A DNA stretch of 37,206 nt from Lachnospiraceae bacterium (GTDB lineage Bacteria > Bacillota > Clostridia > Lachnospirales > Lachnospiraceae): contig JAGBEO010000034.1 of assembly GCA_017936885.1 (NCBI GenBank), positions 1-37,206 of the forward strand, given 5' to 3'. The notes below the pieces were generated by a model that was not told where the DNA came from, did not search any database, and saw only the letters and a list, made by a program, of their open reading frames with translations. This document shows positions 1 to 7,160 of this stretch, piece by piece. Each line of letters begins with the position of its first letter. Within the stretch, counting starts at the first letter, position 1. The translations under genes and the position numbers were made by a program.

Positions 1-23
1 CTTTCTTTGTTTTCTGTACCCAT
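1..23 (-). CDS. Possible start of the intron-encoded reverse transcriptase/maturase (7 codons visible)
   Basis: An AGGAGG box at 32-37 lies 8 nt upstream of the ATG at 21-23, which would give MGTENKE before the window ends. Another ATG at 28-30, in a different frame (MSNGYRKQRK), lies almost on top of the box and is less likely. Position inside a group II intron makes a reverse transcriptase/maturase the natural guess, but seven codons carry no family signature. Confidence 0.35.
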
Positions 24-261
24 TGCTCATTCCTCCTTTCCCAGTTGTACTAGAGACTCCTATTGATTCGGCCCTTCACTAAAAAACAGCTACTATGGCC
101 TCTGCTGACTTCTGCATGTTCAGCGCTGCCTTCCGGCAGCGATATCCAGCTTCCTTCAGATTCCACCTCACGATGGACACCCTTGCCTTCGGCTATATCC
201 TTCCCACTACCGGGCGGATTTGGGACTTTCACCCTTAAGAAACGTGCGCCGCCAGGCGCAC
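1..261 (-). mobile_element. 5' portion of a group II intron (continues beyond the window)
   Basis: Read on the minus strand, the segment starts at 261 with GTGCG, the canonical group II intron 5' end. These bases are the first arm of a perfect hairpin (GTGCGCC, loop, GGCGCAC; 244-261). It continues with blocks I recall from domain I of bacterial group II introns, such as GGGTGAAAGTCCC, AAGGGTGTCCATCGTGAGG and GAAGTCAGCAGAGGCCATAG. The two overlapping ORFs of 67-75 codons here are therefore RNA-coding sequence and not genes. The 5' exon is the rho-independent terminator of cheR (268-300), so the intron sits directly behind a terminator hairpin, the habit known for group IIC introns. An AAAGGAGG motif at 31-38 and start codons at 21-30 suggest the intron-encoded protein begins near the window edge, although about 235 nt is short for domains I to III. 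The identification rests on recalled sequence, not on a covariance search. Confidence 0.75.
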
Positions 262-267
262 TATAAT

Positions 268-300
268 AAAAGGACAACGACCAAAAATCGCTGTCCTTTT
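268..300 (-). terminator. Rho-independent terminator behind cheR; insertion site of the intron
   Basis: AAAAGGACA (268-276) pairs with TGTCCTTTT (292-300), and an inner CGA/TCG extends the stem across one mismatch. On the minus strand a T-rich tail (TTTTATTATA) follows and runs straight into the intron 5' end at 261. On the plus strand the hairpin is followed by TTGTTG, so it could act weakly in both directions. Confidence 0.8.
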
Positions 301-335
301 TGTTGTAATAACGAATTCATTCCTATAAATTCTGC

Positions 336-1112
336 TTATGGTTTCTGATAGAAGAAAGAATTCTTCCTCTCAAATCCGACATCCTTATAATTGATAATCT
401 GTTCTGTACTGCCAATAAACAAATATCCGCCGGACTTAAGGCTTCTTTGGAACTTGCGGAACACCTCATCCTTCGCTTCCTCTGTAAAATAAATCAATAC
501 ATTACGGCACACGATCAGATGATAATCCGTAGGATAAGTATCCTTTAGCAAATTATGTTCATGGAAATCTACCCTTGCCTTGATTTCCTCTGAGATCTGA
601 TAAGACGGACCAATCTTCGTAAAGAATTTCCTCTTCAAATCGTCAGGCACTCCTGCAATACTCTTCTCCGCATATAAGCCGGTTTTCGCCTTCGCGATCA
701 CCTGCTTATCCAAGTCTGTTGCATAGATTTTAATCTGATTTAAAGGCAAATGTCTGGACAATGCCATAACAAGCGAATAAGGTTCATCGCCCGTAGAACA
801 TGCCGCACTCCAAATCTTAAGATTTTTACCATAGCGCTTAATCAGATCAGGAAATATATCCTTGTCCAACAGCGCCCATTGATCCGGATTACGATAAAAT
901 TCGGACACGTTAATGGTCAGATAATTGACAAACTCTTCAAACATCTTCTTATCTGACTTAATAGCAGCCACATAATTATCATATCCCACGATCTTATTCT
1001 TAGCAATCAGAGTGTCAATGCGGCGTTTCATCTGCTTTTCTTTGTAAGCATTCAAATCAATCTTGGTCAGATCATAAACCGCTTTCTTAAAATATTCATA
1101 ATCATAAGCCAT
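336..1112 (-). CDS. cheR: CheR-type protein-glutamate O-methyltransferase
   Basis: 258 aa, typical for CheR. The family uses S-adenosylmethionine to methylate glutamates in the signalling domain of chemoreceptors, in the cytoplasm. An all-helical N-terminal domain (about residues 1-75, ending near SEFYRNPDQW) is followed by the methyltransferase domain. That domain has the SAM-binding loop IWSAACSTGDEPYSL (about residue 100), an acidic strand end YATDLD (about 130), and the late motif LIVCRNVLIYF (about 200). The upstream Shine-Dalgarno is weak (AGGGCGG, about 10 nt before the ATG). It lies 33 nt behind rpsA and is probably the last gene of that transcript, closed by the terminator at 268-300. 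No cheB, cheA or receptor gene is nearby, so it may serve a remote chemotaxis cluster or another methylation-based system. Confidence 0.92.
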   Translation of the reverse strand: MAYDYEYFKKAVYDLTKIDLNAYKEKQMKRRIDTLIAKNKIVGYDNYVAAIKSDKKMFEEFVNYLTINVSEFYRNPDQWALLDKDIFPDLIKRYGKNLKIWSAACSTGDEPYSLVMALSRHLPLNQIKIYATDLDKQVIAKAKTGLYAEKSIAGVPDDLKRKFFTKIGPSYQISEEIKARVDFHEHNLLKDTYPTDYHLIVCRNVLIYFTEEAKDEVFRKFQRSLKSGGYLFIGSTEQIINYKDVGFERKNSFFYQKP

Positions 1113-1145
1113 TGGCTCGTACCGCCCTATTTATTTTATATCATA

Positions 1146-2297
1146 CTATGCTTCTGTTTCTTCGCTTTCGTTAGCAATCACGGCATCAATATCTACAGCC
1201 ACTACATCAGCATCCTCTTCTGCTGCTTTCTCTTCCTTCGGTTCAGGAGCAAACATAGCTTTGATGCTTAAGCTGATCTTCTTATCAGCTTCATTAAAGT
1301 CTACCACCTTAGCTGTCACTTCTTCGCCGACTTTCAGTACATCGGAAGGCTTCTCAATATGTTCTTTAGATATCTGGGATACATGAAGCAACGCATCAAT
1401 ACCCGGCTCTAACTCTATGAATGCACCGAAGTCTGTCATACGGGCAACTTTACCTGTTACTTCGTTGCCTACCGCATATTTGCTTGCTGCATCTTTCCAT
1501 GGATTAGCATCTTCAAATTTCAGGCTGAGCGCAATCTTTGTACCGGAAATATCTTTGATAAGCACCTTAACAACATCGCCGACTTTAAATACTTTCTTAG
1601 GATTCTCCACTCTTCCCCAGGACATCTCGGAAATATGAAGTAATCCGTCACAGCCGCCCAAATCAATGAATGCACCGAAGTCTGTTACATTCTTAACAGT
1701 ACCTTCCACTGTGTCACCCACTTTGATTGTCTCGAACAGTTTCTTCTGTAACTCAGCTTTCTCTGCTACGATCAACTGTTTTCTGTCGCCGATATATCTT
1801 CTTCTCTTAGGATTGTACTCGCTGATCACGAACTGGATTTCCTGTCCGGCATATTTGTTCAGATCCTTCTCATAGGTATCCGATACAAGGCTTGCGGGAA
1901 TGAAGATTCTTACTTCTTCCACTACAACACTCAAACCGCCATCCAGCACCTGTGCAACTTTAGCTGTCAGTACTTCTTTATTCTCATATGCTTCTTCAAT
2001 TCTCTTGTTGCCTCTGTCTGCAGCAAGACGCTTGTAAGTAAGGAGAACCTGTCCTTCACCGTCATTGACTTTCAACACCTTTACTTCCATGGTATCACCA
2101 GGCTTTGCAACGGTTGTCAAGTCTACATTAGGTTCATTTGTATATTCATTTCTGGTAAGAACACCATCTGATTTATATCCGATGTTGAGAATGATCTCTT
2201 CCGGTTTCACATCAATAACGGTACCTTCAACAACCTCTCCTGTGTGTATTGTCTTTAAAGACTCTTCTAACATTTGTTCAAAAGTTAATTCTGACAT
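1146..2297 (-). CDS. rpsA: S1-domain RNA-binding protein, ribosomal protein S1 homologue with four S1 repeats
   Basis: 383 aa from the ATG at 2297 (MSELTFEQ), chosen because AGGAGG lies 9 nt upstream; an open frame continues further up but only inside ispH. Four OB-fold S1 repeats are visible at about residues 20-88, 107-175, 193-261 and 276-347. Repeats 3 and 4 carry the classical TDFGAF(I) and GLLHIS/ALLHVS signatures, while repeat 2 is more diverged. The last 34 residues form an acidic tail. The protein should bind mRNA at the ribosome and help translation initiation. Its start lies 20 nt inside the end of ispH in another frame, so the two genes are probably translationally coupled. In many Clostridia ispH and S1 are one fused gene; here they are separate. 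Escherichia coli S1 has six repeats, so this is the shorter Firmicute form. Confidence 0.93.
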   Translation of the reverse strand: MSELTFEQMLEESLKTIHTGEVVEGTVIDVKPEEIILNIGYKSDGVLTRNEYTNEPNVDLTTVAKPGDTMEVKVLKVNDGEGQVLLTYKRLAADRGNKRIEEAYENKEVLTAKVAQVLDGGLSVVVEEVRIFIPASLVSDTYEKDLNKYAGQEIQFVISEYNPKRRRYIGDRKQLIVAEKAELQKKLFETIKVGDTVEGTVKNVTDFGAFIDLGGCDGLLHISEMSWGRVENPKKVFKVGDVVKVLIKDISGTKIALSLKFEDANPWKDAASKYAVGNEVTGKVARMTDFGAFIELEPGIDALLHVSQISKEHIEKPSDVLKVGEEVTAKVVDFNEADKKISLSIKAMFAPEPKEEKAAEEDADVVAVDIDAVIANESEETEA

Positions 2298-3126
2298 AAT
2301 TTTGAACCTCCTCGATAATATTGTTTGGGGTCGATGCCCCTGCTGTAATACCCACCAGTCGGACAGATTTAGGTAAATCCAAATGCAAGTCATCAAGTGT
2401 CTGTATAAAATACGTATTTGCACACTCCTGCATGCAGATTTCATATAGCTTCCGTGTATTAGAACTATGATTGCCACCTATTACTATCATAACGTCGACC
2501 TGAGCAGCTATCTTTCTAGCCTCAGTCTGTCGCACTTCCGTAGCGTTACATATAGTATTCACAACACTAATATTGTAACCTTTTTCCTTGAAGATTTCAA
2601 CCATATCTTGAAATTTATTGTAGTTAAATGTCGTTTGGGAAACAATACAGATTTCTTCCTCTGGCCCGCATTTAAAATTTTGTGCTTCTTCGATCGATTC
2701 AATGACTGTAGCAGGCACTTTAGACCACCCCATGATTCCTTCCACCTCCGGATGTCCCGCATTGCCGATAATTACGATTTTCTTTCCTGCCGCACTCTCC
2801 TTCTCTACAATATTATGAATACGTTTCACAAAAGGGCAGGTTGCATCCACGCACTCAAGTCCAAGGGATTCTATCGTTTCACAGATTTTCTTGGGAACCC
2901 CGTGAGAACGGATCACTACCGTCCCCTCTTTGATCTGTGCAAGCTGCTCTTCATTATCAATGACCTGCACGCCCCTTTGTTCCAGATCCTTTACAACCTC
3001 TTCATTATGAATAATCGGTCCATAGGTGTAAATCGGCTTGCCCGTCTCTGCCTGCTCGTAAACTTGTTCCACCGCACGTTTCACACCAAAACAAAATCCC
3101 GCATGTTCTGCCAAGATTACTTCCAT
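2278..3126 (-). CDS. ispH: 4-hydroxy-3-methylbut-2-enyl diphosphate reductase
   Basis: 282 aa from the ATG at 3126 (MEVILAEHAGFCFGV); GGAG lies 7 nt upstream, and the 44-codon in-frame extension above has no family resemblance. IspH is the last enzyme of the MEP isoprenoid pathway, reducing HMBPP to IPP and DMAPP with an oxygen-sensitive iron-sulfur cluster. The three cluster cysteines are present as C12 (GFCFGV), C97 (DATCPFV) and C193 (TICNAT). The substrate-binding histidines H40 and H125 and the proton-relay glutamate E127 (GHPEVEG) are also there. The gene sits between cmk and rpsA, a common Firmicute order. Its last 20 nt contain the start of rpsA. Confidence 0.95.
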   Translation of the reverse strand: MEVILAEHAGFCFGVKRAVEQVYEQAETGKPIYTYGPIIHNEEVVKDLEQRGVQVIDNEEQLAQIKEGTVVIRSHGVPKKICETIESLGLECVDATCPFVKRIHNIVEKESAAGKKIVIIGNAGHPEVEGIMGWSKVPATVIESIEEAQNFKCGPEEEICIVSQTTFNYNKFQDMVEIFKEKGYNISVVNTICNATEVRQTEARKIAAQVDVMIVIGGNHSSNTRKLYEICMQECANTYFIQTLDDLHLDLPKSVRLVGITAGASTPNNIIEEVQNYVRINF

Positions 3127-3162
3127 AACTAATCTCCATTCTTGCTCAGCCTTCAGATTTAC

Positions 3163-3181
3163 ATGTATGCTCCGCATACAT
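3163..3181 (-). other. Leader hairpin between cmk and ispH
   Basis: ATGTATGC (3163-3170) pairs perfectly with GCATACAT (3174-3181) around a three-base loop. No T-run follows on the minus strand, so it is not a terminator. It lies about 37 nt upstream of the ispH start, in the 122-nt gap between cmk and ispH, and could mark an RNA processing or stability element. I see no convincing promoter in this gap. Confidence 0.45.
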
Positions 3182-3248
3182 TGCGTAAGGCACAAACATT
3201 TTACCACAATAGCATGCGCCGTCATCAAGGCGCTCCATGCGCATCTGT

Positions 3249-3905
3249 TTAACGGCATAAGCTGATAATCTTTTCTACCACTTCATCAATGGTCATATAA
3301 GAAGAATCAACCAATACCGCATCCTCCGCCTGCTTAAGCGGGGAAATCTCCCTTGTCATATCCTGATGATCCCGCTCGATAATATCCTTCTCAATCGTGT
3401 CCAGATCACAGTTTTCGCCCTTGTCCAGCAATTCCTTATAACGGCGTCCGGCGCGCACTCTGCTGTCTGCTGTCAAATATACTTTGACCTGTGCATTGGG
3501 CAGCACACAGGTACCGATATCTCTTCCGTCCATGACCACATCCGTGTCCGCCGCCAGCTTCTGCTGTAACTCCACCAGCTTCGCACGGACATTCGGGTTG
3601 GGGCTGCTGGCTGATGCCATATTGCCGACTTCCTCTGTCCGGATATAGCCGTTTACATTCTCACCGTTTAAGTATACGACCTGTTCCCCGTTCTCGTATC
3701 CGATAGAGATATCTGCCGCTTTACACTTCTCGTTAATCTTCTCAGTCTCTTCCGGCTTCACATGCTCTCTGAGAAGATACAGCGCCATCGCCCGGTACAT
3801 GGCTCCCGTATCCACGTAGATGTAGCCCATCTGTTTTGCTATTTTCTTTGCAATGGTACTTTTTCCGGCCCCCGCAGGGCCGTCAATCGCTATATTAAAA
3901 CTCAT
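3249..3905 (-). CDS. cmk: Cytidylate kinase
   Basis: 218 aa. The enzyme phosphorylates CMP and dCMP to the diphosphates with ATP. Near the N terminus is the Walker A loop GPAGAGKST, followed by DTGAMYRA (substrate site) and DGRDIGT (about residue 130). The length fits the family, and an arginine-rich lid region (RVRAGRRYKEL) is present. I chose the ATG at 3905 (MSFNIAIDG): GGAGG lies 5 nt upstream, and the alternative ATG at 3917 overlaps that same ribosome binding site. It is the first gene of the cmk-ispH-rpsA-cheR group, which joins nucleotide metabolism, isoprenoid synthesis and translation as in other Firmicutes. Confidence 0.95.
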   Translation of the reverse strand: MSFNIAIDGPAGAGKSTIAKKIAKQMGYIYVDTGAMYRAMALYLLREHVKPEETEKINEKCKAADISIGYENGEQVVYLNGENVNGYIRTEEVGNMASASSPNPNVRAKLVELQQKLAADTDVVMDGRDIGTCVLPNAQVKVYLTADSRVRAGRRYKELLDKGENCDLDTIEKDIIERDHQDMTREISPLKQAEDAVLVDSSYMTIDEVVEKIISLCR

Positions 3906-3952
3906 ACTTTCCTCCATTCCGCAACGTTTATGTTTACGCGCCTTCTATTTTT

Positions 3953-3958
3953 ATTATA
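3953..3958 (-). promoter_or_regulatory. Candidate -10 box for cmk
   Basis: A perfect TATAAT lies on the minus strand 48 nt upstream of the cmk start. The hexamer 17 nt further up (TAAAAT) is a poor -35, so the call rests on the -10 box and its position alone. Confidence 0.3.
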
Positions 3959-4040
3959 AGCTGTCAGACTTAGATATTTTATAACCATATCATCCGTTCC
4001 GAAGCGATTTTCAATACGTCTGCCCAAAAGCGCCACTGGC

Positions 4041-5273
4041 TTATCCGTCTATACTGCTTCCTGCCAAGTGTCCGGTAGACCATGCAATCTGCAAATTAAA
4101 TCCGCCCGTAAGCGCATCCAAATCCAGTATCTCTCCCGCAAAATACAAACCGTTCACCAATTTTGATTCCATAGTAGACGGATTGATCTCTTTGACGTGA
4201 ATACCGCCCTGGGTGATAATCGCCTCATGGAAATCTCTCAGCCCGCTTACCTTCATAGTAAGTTGTTTAGTCACAGCAAGCAAACGTTTTCTTTCTTCTT
4301 TCGTAATCTCATGGATTTTCTTATCTCCGTCAATTCCCGATAATTCTATCATAACCGGTGTCAGCTTTGCCGGATACAAACTGCCAATCACGTTTTTAAA
4401 CTGTTTATTCAGATTTTGTTCAAAATCCCTCAGGATTCTCTTATCCAGTTGTTCCTCAGAAAGCGCCGGCTTTAAATCAACGGTAACGCTTACCTGTGAC
4501 TTATCTTTGCATCTGCCATAATAACTACTGGCAGACAGTACTAACGGCCCGCTGATCCCGAAATGGGTAAAAAGCATCTCTCCAAACCCCTGATATATTT
4601 GCTTTTTACCGCACAACATGGTGAGCGTAACATTTTTCAGGGACAATCCCTGCAAATCCTTACACCATTCTTCCGCAATCTCCATGGGAACCAGCGCCGG
4701 AATACATTCTTTCACCGTATGTCCCAAGGCTTCTGCCATACGATATCCGTCACCAGTGGCACCCGTGGTAGGGTAAGACAAGCCTCCGGTAGCAATCACT
4801 ACTGCATCGGCATCCACCTTCTGATTATTTTTCAATTTCACGCCCGTCACATGATCATTTTCTGCAAGTATATCTTTCACTACTGTTCCAAGCCGGATTA
4901 TAACACCTTTTTGCTTCAAAGTACGCTCCAGAGCCGCTATAATATCCGATGCATGATCAGACACCGGAAAGACACGCTCGCCACGCTCTATTTTTAAAGA
5001 ACAGCCGGCTTCTTTAAGCATATCCATAACCTGTACATTCGTATAATCATAGAATGCACTATAGAGAAACTTCGGATTACTCACTATATTTTCAAAAAGC
5101 TTGTCCGTCTCACAGGCATTGGTTACATTACAACGCCCCTTTCCCGTGATATATATTTTCTTGCCAAGCTTCTCATTCTGTTCCATTAAGGTCACACAGT
5201 GCCCCTGTTCCGCCGCCGCGATTGCTGCCATCATGCCTGCCGCACCGCCGCCTACTACTACTACATTACTCAT
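4041..5273 (-). CDS. FAD-dependent oxidoreductase of the HI0933/YhiN family
   Basis: 410 aa, the usual length for this family of flavoproteins, often labelled aminoacetone oxidase family or NAD(P)/FAD-dependent oxidoreductase. The N terminus is a Rossmann dinucleotide fold (VVVGGGAAGMMAA, from residue 4), followed by the family motif KIYITGKGRCNVTN near residue 40. VVIATGGLSYPTTGATGDGY lies near residue 160, and the C-terminal FAD-contact segment GLYFAGEILDLDALTGGFN near residue 380. The substrate is not known for most members, so I do not assign a reaction. It lies between an RpiR-type regulator and cmk, with a candidate promoter of its own. Confidence 0.88.
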   Translation of the reverse strand: MSNVVVVGGGAAGMMAAIAAAEQGHCVTLMEQNEKLGKKIYITGKGRCNVTNACETDKLFENIVSNPKFLYSAFYDYTNVQVMDMLKEAGCSLKIERGERVFPVSDHASDIIAALERTLKQKGVIIRLGTVVKDILAENDHVTGVKLKNNQKVDADAVVIATGGLSYPTTGATGDGYRMAEALGHTVKECIPALVPMEIAEEWCKDLQGLSLKNVTLTMLCGKKQIYQGFGEMLFTHFGISGPLVLSASSYYGRCKDKSQVSVTVDLKPALSEEQLDKRILRDFEQNLNKQFKNVIGSLYPAKLTPVMIELSGIDGDKKIHEITKEERKRLLAVTKQLTMKVSGLRDFHEAIITQGGIHVKEINPSTMESKLVNGLYFAGEILDLDALTGGFNLQIAWSTGHLAGSSIDG

Positions 5274-5288
5274 CTTCTCTTCTGATCC

Positions 5289-5318
5289 TATATACGTATC
5301 TTACAAATCTGCTGTCAA
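5289..5318 (-). promoter_or_regulatory. Candidate sigma-A promoter for the flavoprotein gene
   Basis: A consensus TTGACA (5313-5318) is followed after 18 nt by TATATA (5289-5294) on the minus strand. Transcription would start near 5282, leaving a very short leader before the ATG at 5273. The 97-nt gap after the RpiR gene holds nothing else I can name. Confidence 0.42.
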
Positions 5319-5370
5319 TAAATCAGACGGCATCCCCCTGTATCAGCACACATCATTGCAAAGAGCACAA

Positions 5371-6315
5371 CTACTGCCCATCCTCCGCATCTTCCTTCTT
5401 ACGGAGCGGATAATTTAACATCGGTTCCTCATCTATAAAATTAATCTCATCATTCAGGTAAACCTGATAATTATTCCATGCCTCTTCCAGATTTTTCAAA
5501 TTCTTCTTTACATCCTCCGGACGTTTCAGACACATTGCCACCACCAGCGCATTGATGACACTAAGGGGCGCCACCAGAGAATCTACGATAGAAACCATGT
5601 CGCTTCTGGCAAGCAGATTACAGGAAGAATAGAGATTCATCGGAGAATGCACGGAATCGGTAATCGTAATTACTTTGGCATTTCTGTCATTGGCAAATTC
5701 CATCGCCTTAAGCGTGCGCATGGAATACCGCGGAAAACTGATGCCGATCATTGCATCATTTTCGTCGATGCGTATCATCTGCTCAAATGTCTCCGACACG
5801 CTTGTTGTCTTAAGGAGCACTACATTACCGCGTATCATATTTAGATAAAAATGAAGAAAATCTGCCAGTGGCTCACAGCTTCTGACTCCCATCACATAAA
5901 CAGTCTTCGCCTCTAATATAATATCTACGGCTGTCTCAAAAGCTACAGGGTCCAGATTATGTATCGTATCCTGCAGCTTTTCCATATCAGCTTGCAGCAC
6001 AGATGTTAAAATCTCAGACTGCGTACTCTTACCGTATTTGGCACCGATCTTTTGTACCGAATTAATCTTATTCTGCACCCAGTCCTCTAAGTCACGCTGA
6101 AACTCCGGATATCCGCTGTAACCGATATACATAGCATATCGTACCACTGTGGACTCGCTGACGCCTACGGTCTCTCCCAGCTTCGCGGCTGTCATAAACA
6201 CTGCCTGATCGTAATGGTCATAAATGAATGCGGAAATTGCTTTCTGTCCCTTACTCATTCTGCCGTAATGTTCATTGATTCTTGTTATAATATCATAACG
6301 ATTTTCTATAGCCAT
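5371..6315 (-). CDS. MurR/RpiR family transcriptional regulator (HTH plus SIS domain)
   Basis: 314 aa. Residues 1-77 form an RpiR-type winged helix-turn-helix domain (KLGETVGVSESTVVRYAMYI, about 44-63). Residues from about 130 to 260 form a SIS sugar-phosphate isomerase-like sensor domain (VYVMGVRSCEPLADFL; ISFPRYSMRTLKAMEFA). Members usually bind a phosphosugar and control sugar or amino-sugar catabolism. No sugar pathway genes lie alongside, so the target is unknown. The gene follows the TetR-type gene by 36 nt and probably shares its promoter. No good Shine-Dalgarno precedes the ATG, but no other in-frame start fits better. The C terminus is charged and slightly longer than usual. Confidence 0.88.
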   Translation of the reverse strand: MAIENRYDIITRINEHYGRMSKGQKAISAFIYDHYDQAVFMTAAKLGETVGVSESTVVRYAMYIGYSGYPEFQRDLEDWVQNKINSVQKIGAKYGKSTQSEILTSVLQADMEKLQDTIHNLDPVAFETAVDIILEAKTVYVMGVRSCEPLADFLHFYLNMIRGNVVLLKTTSVSETFEQMIRIDENDAMIGISFPRYSMRTLKAMEFANDRNAKVITITDSVHSPMNLYSSCNLLARSDMVSIVDSLVAPLSVINALVVAMCLKRPEDVKKNLKNLEEAWNNYQVYLNDEINFIDEEPMLNYPLRKKEDAEDGQ

Positions 6316-6351
6316 GGTATGTTACAAACAACCCTTTCTTCACTGCCTTCT

Positions 6352-6903
6352 CTATATATTCTGAAATGCACTATAGCATTCTTCCAATAACTTGATCGTA
6401 TCCTCTTCCTGCAGATCATAATCATCCGTAAGTGACATACAGGCAGCGCCATGAATAAAGATCCACATCTTCATAAACATTTCGCTGGGACTCTTACAAC
6501 CGTAAAATTTTGCATTGTTGATTTCTTTCACCACTGCACCGGTTTTACCGTTCAACATATCATACAGGCTCTTGCCGTGACGATTCTCCGATAAGAACAG
6601 CAGCCTGAACAATTGTTGCTCTTCCTGTGCAAAATGGATATAGGCAAGCCCCAAATTCACAAACGGCGTATCATTTTTCTTAGGAAATGCTTCATAATAT
6701 GTTCCGAAGAACTCTATTGCCCTGGCAAAAAGTTCCTCTCCCAATTCTTCCATATTCTTATATACACGGAAAATCGGCTGTGTAGAACATCCTGCTCTGG
6801 CTGCTAAGGTTCTGGCACTCACCTGTGAGATGCCCTCTTCCCGTGCCATCTCAAATGCAGCATTCAATATATCATTCTTTGTAATCGTCTCTTTTCTTGC
6901 CAT
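6352..6903 (-). CDS. TetR/AcrR family transcriptional regulator
   Basis: 183 aa. The N-terminal DNA-binding domain shows the TetR pattern: ITKNDILNAAFEMAREEG, then the helix-turn-helix ISQVSARTLAARAGCSTQPI (about residues 25-44) and FRVYKNMEEL. The C-terminal ligand-binding domain is helical and of the short TetR type. GAGAGG lies 9 nt before the ATG. A strong promoter directly upstream carries two palindromes, so autorepression is likely. It seems to be co-transcribed with the RpiR-type regulator. The ligand and other targets cannot be read from the sequence. Confidence 0.9.
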   Translation of the reverse strand: MARKETITKNDILNAAFEMAREEGISQVSARTLAARAGCSTQPIFRVYKNMEELGEELFARAIEFFGTYYEAFPKKNDTPFVNLGLAYIHFAQEEQQLFRLLFLSENRHGKSLYDMLNGKTGAVVKEINNAKFYGCKSPSEMFMKMWIFIHGAACMSLTDDYDLQEEDTIKLLEECYSAFQNI

Positions 6904-6945
6904 AAGATTATACCTCTCTTGTATCTAAAACGGAACATCTTTTAG

Positions 6946-6974
6946 TAACATATGTTATTATAATACATTATGTA
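6946..6974. promoter_or_regulatory. Two palindromic operator candidates in the TetR-family promoter
   Basis: TAACATATGTTA (6946-6957) is a perfect 12-bp palindrome that touches the -10 box. TACATTATGTA (6964-6974) is an odd-centred palindrome inside the spacer. Both present ACAT/ATGT half-sites, and a protein on either would block RNA polymerase. They are natural binding sites for the TetR-type protein encoded just downstream. Confidence 0.6.
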
Positions 6975-6985
6975 ACCCTCGTCAA
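6957..6985 (-). promoter_or_regulatory. Sigma-A promoter of the TetR-RpiR regulator pair
   Basis: On the minus strand TTGACG (6980-6985) is followed by a 17-nt spacer and a perfect TATAAT (6957-6962). The predicted start is about 50 nt upstream of the tetR-type gene. This is one of the best promoters in the window. Confidence 0.8.
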
Positions 6986-7031
6986 CCTTGAGTTTCCATG
7001 TTTTCACAGAATATTTCTTTTTCTATCACAT

Positions 7032-7077
7032 AAAAAAAGCGGTTACCCTGCAACTATACATCGCTCAAGTAACCGCT
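7032..7077 (-). terminator. Rho-independent terminator of the decarboxylase operon
   Basis: AGCGGTTAC (7038-7046) pairs perfectly with GTAACCGCT (7069-7077) across a 22-nt loop. On the minus strand the stem is followed by an uninterrupted T-run (7032-7037). It lies 84 nt behind the end of the operon's last gene. The rest of the gap up to 6985 holds nothing I can name. Confidence 0.82.
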
Positions 7078-7160
7078 CTCTCCATTCTATTCAGTTCTGA
7101 GACTTTACTTCCATCATGCCGCTTTCCACGCCACAAAGAAGCCAATCATCATCTTCCCTA

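Noticed and set aside
50-277. Overlapping ORFs of 75 aa (minus) and 67 aa (plus)
   Set aside because: The sequence reads as group II intron RNA on the minus strand; neither ORF has a ribosome binding site or a family pattern.
2278-2297. Programmed frameshift producing an IspH-S1 fusion
   Set aside because: No slippery heptamer is visible, and S1 has its own AGGAGG and ATG.
2467-3132. 221-aa ORF on the plus strand
   Set aside because: It lies antisense to ispH, whose motifs are complete. The plus frame is an open shadow.
3181-3258. Longer IspH N terminus starting at 3258
   Set aside because: The first 44 codons have no family resemblance; the ATG at 3126 has a proper ribosome binding site.
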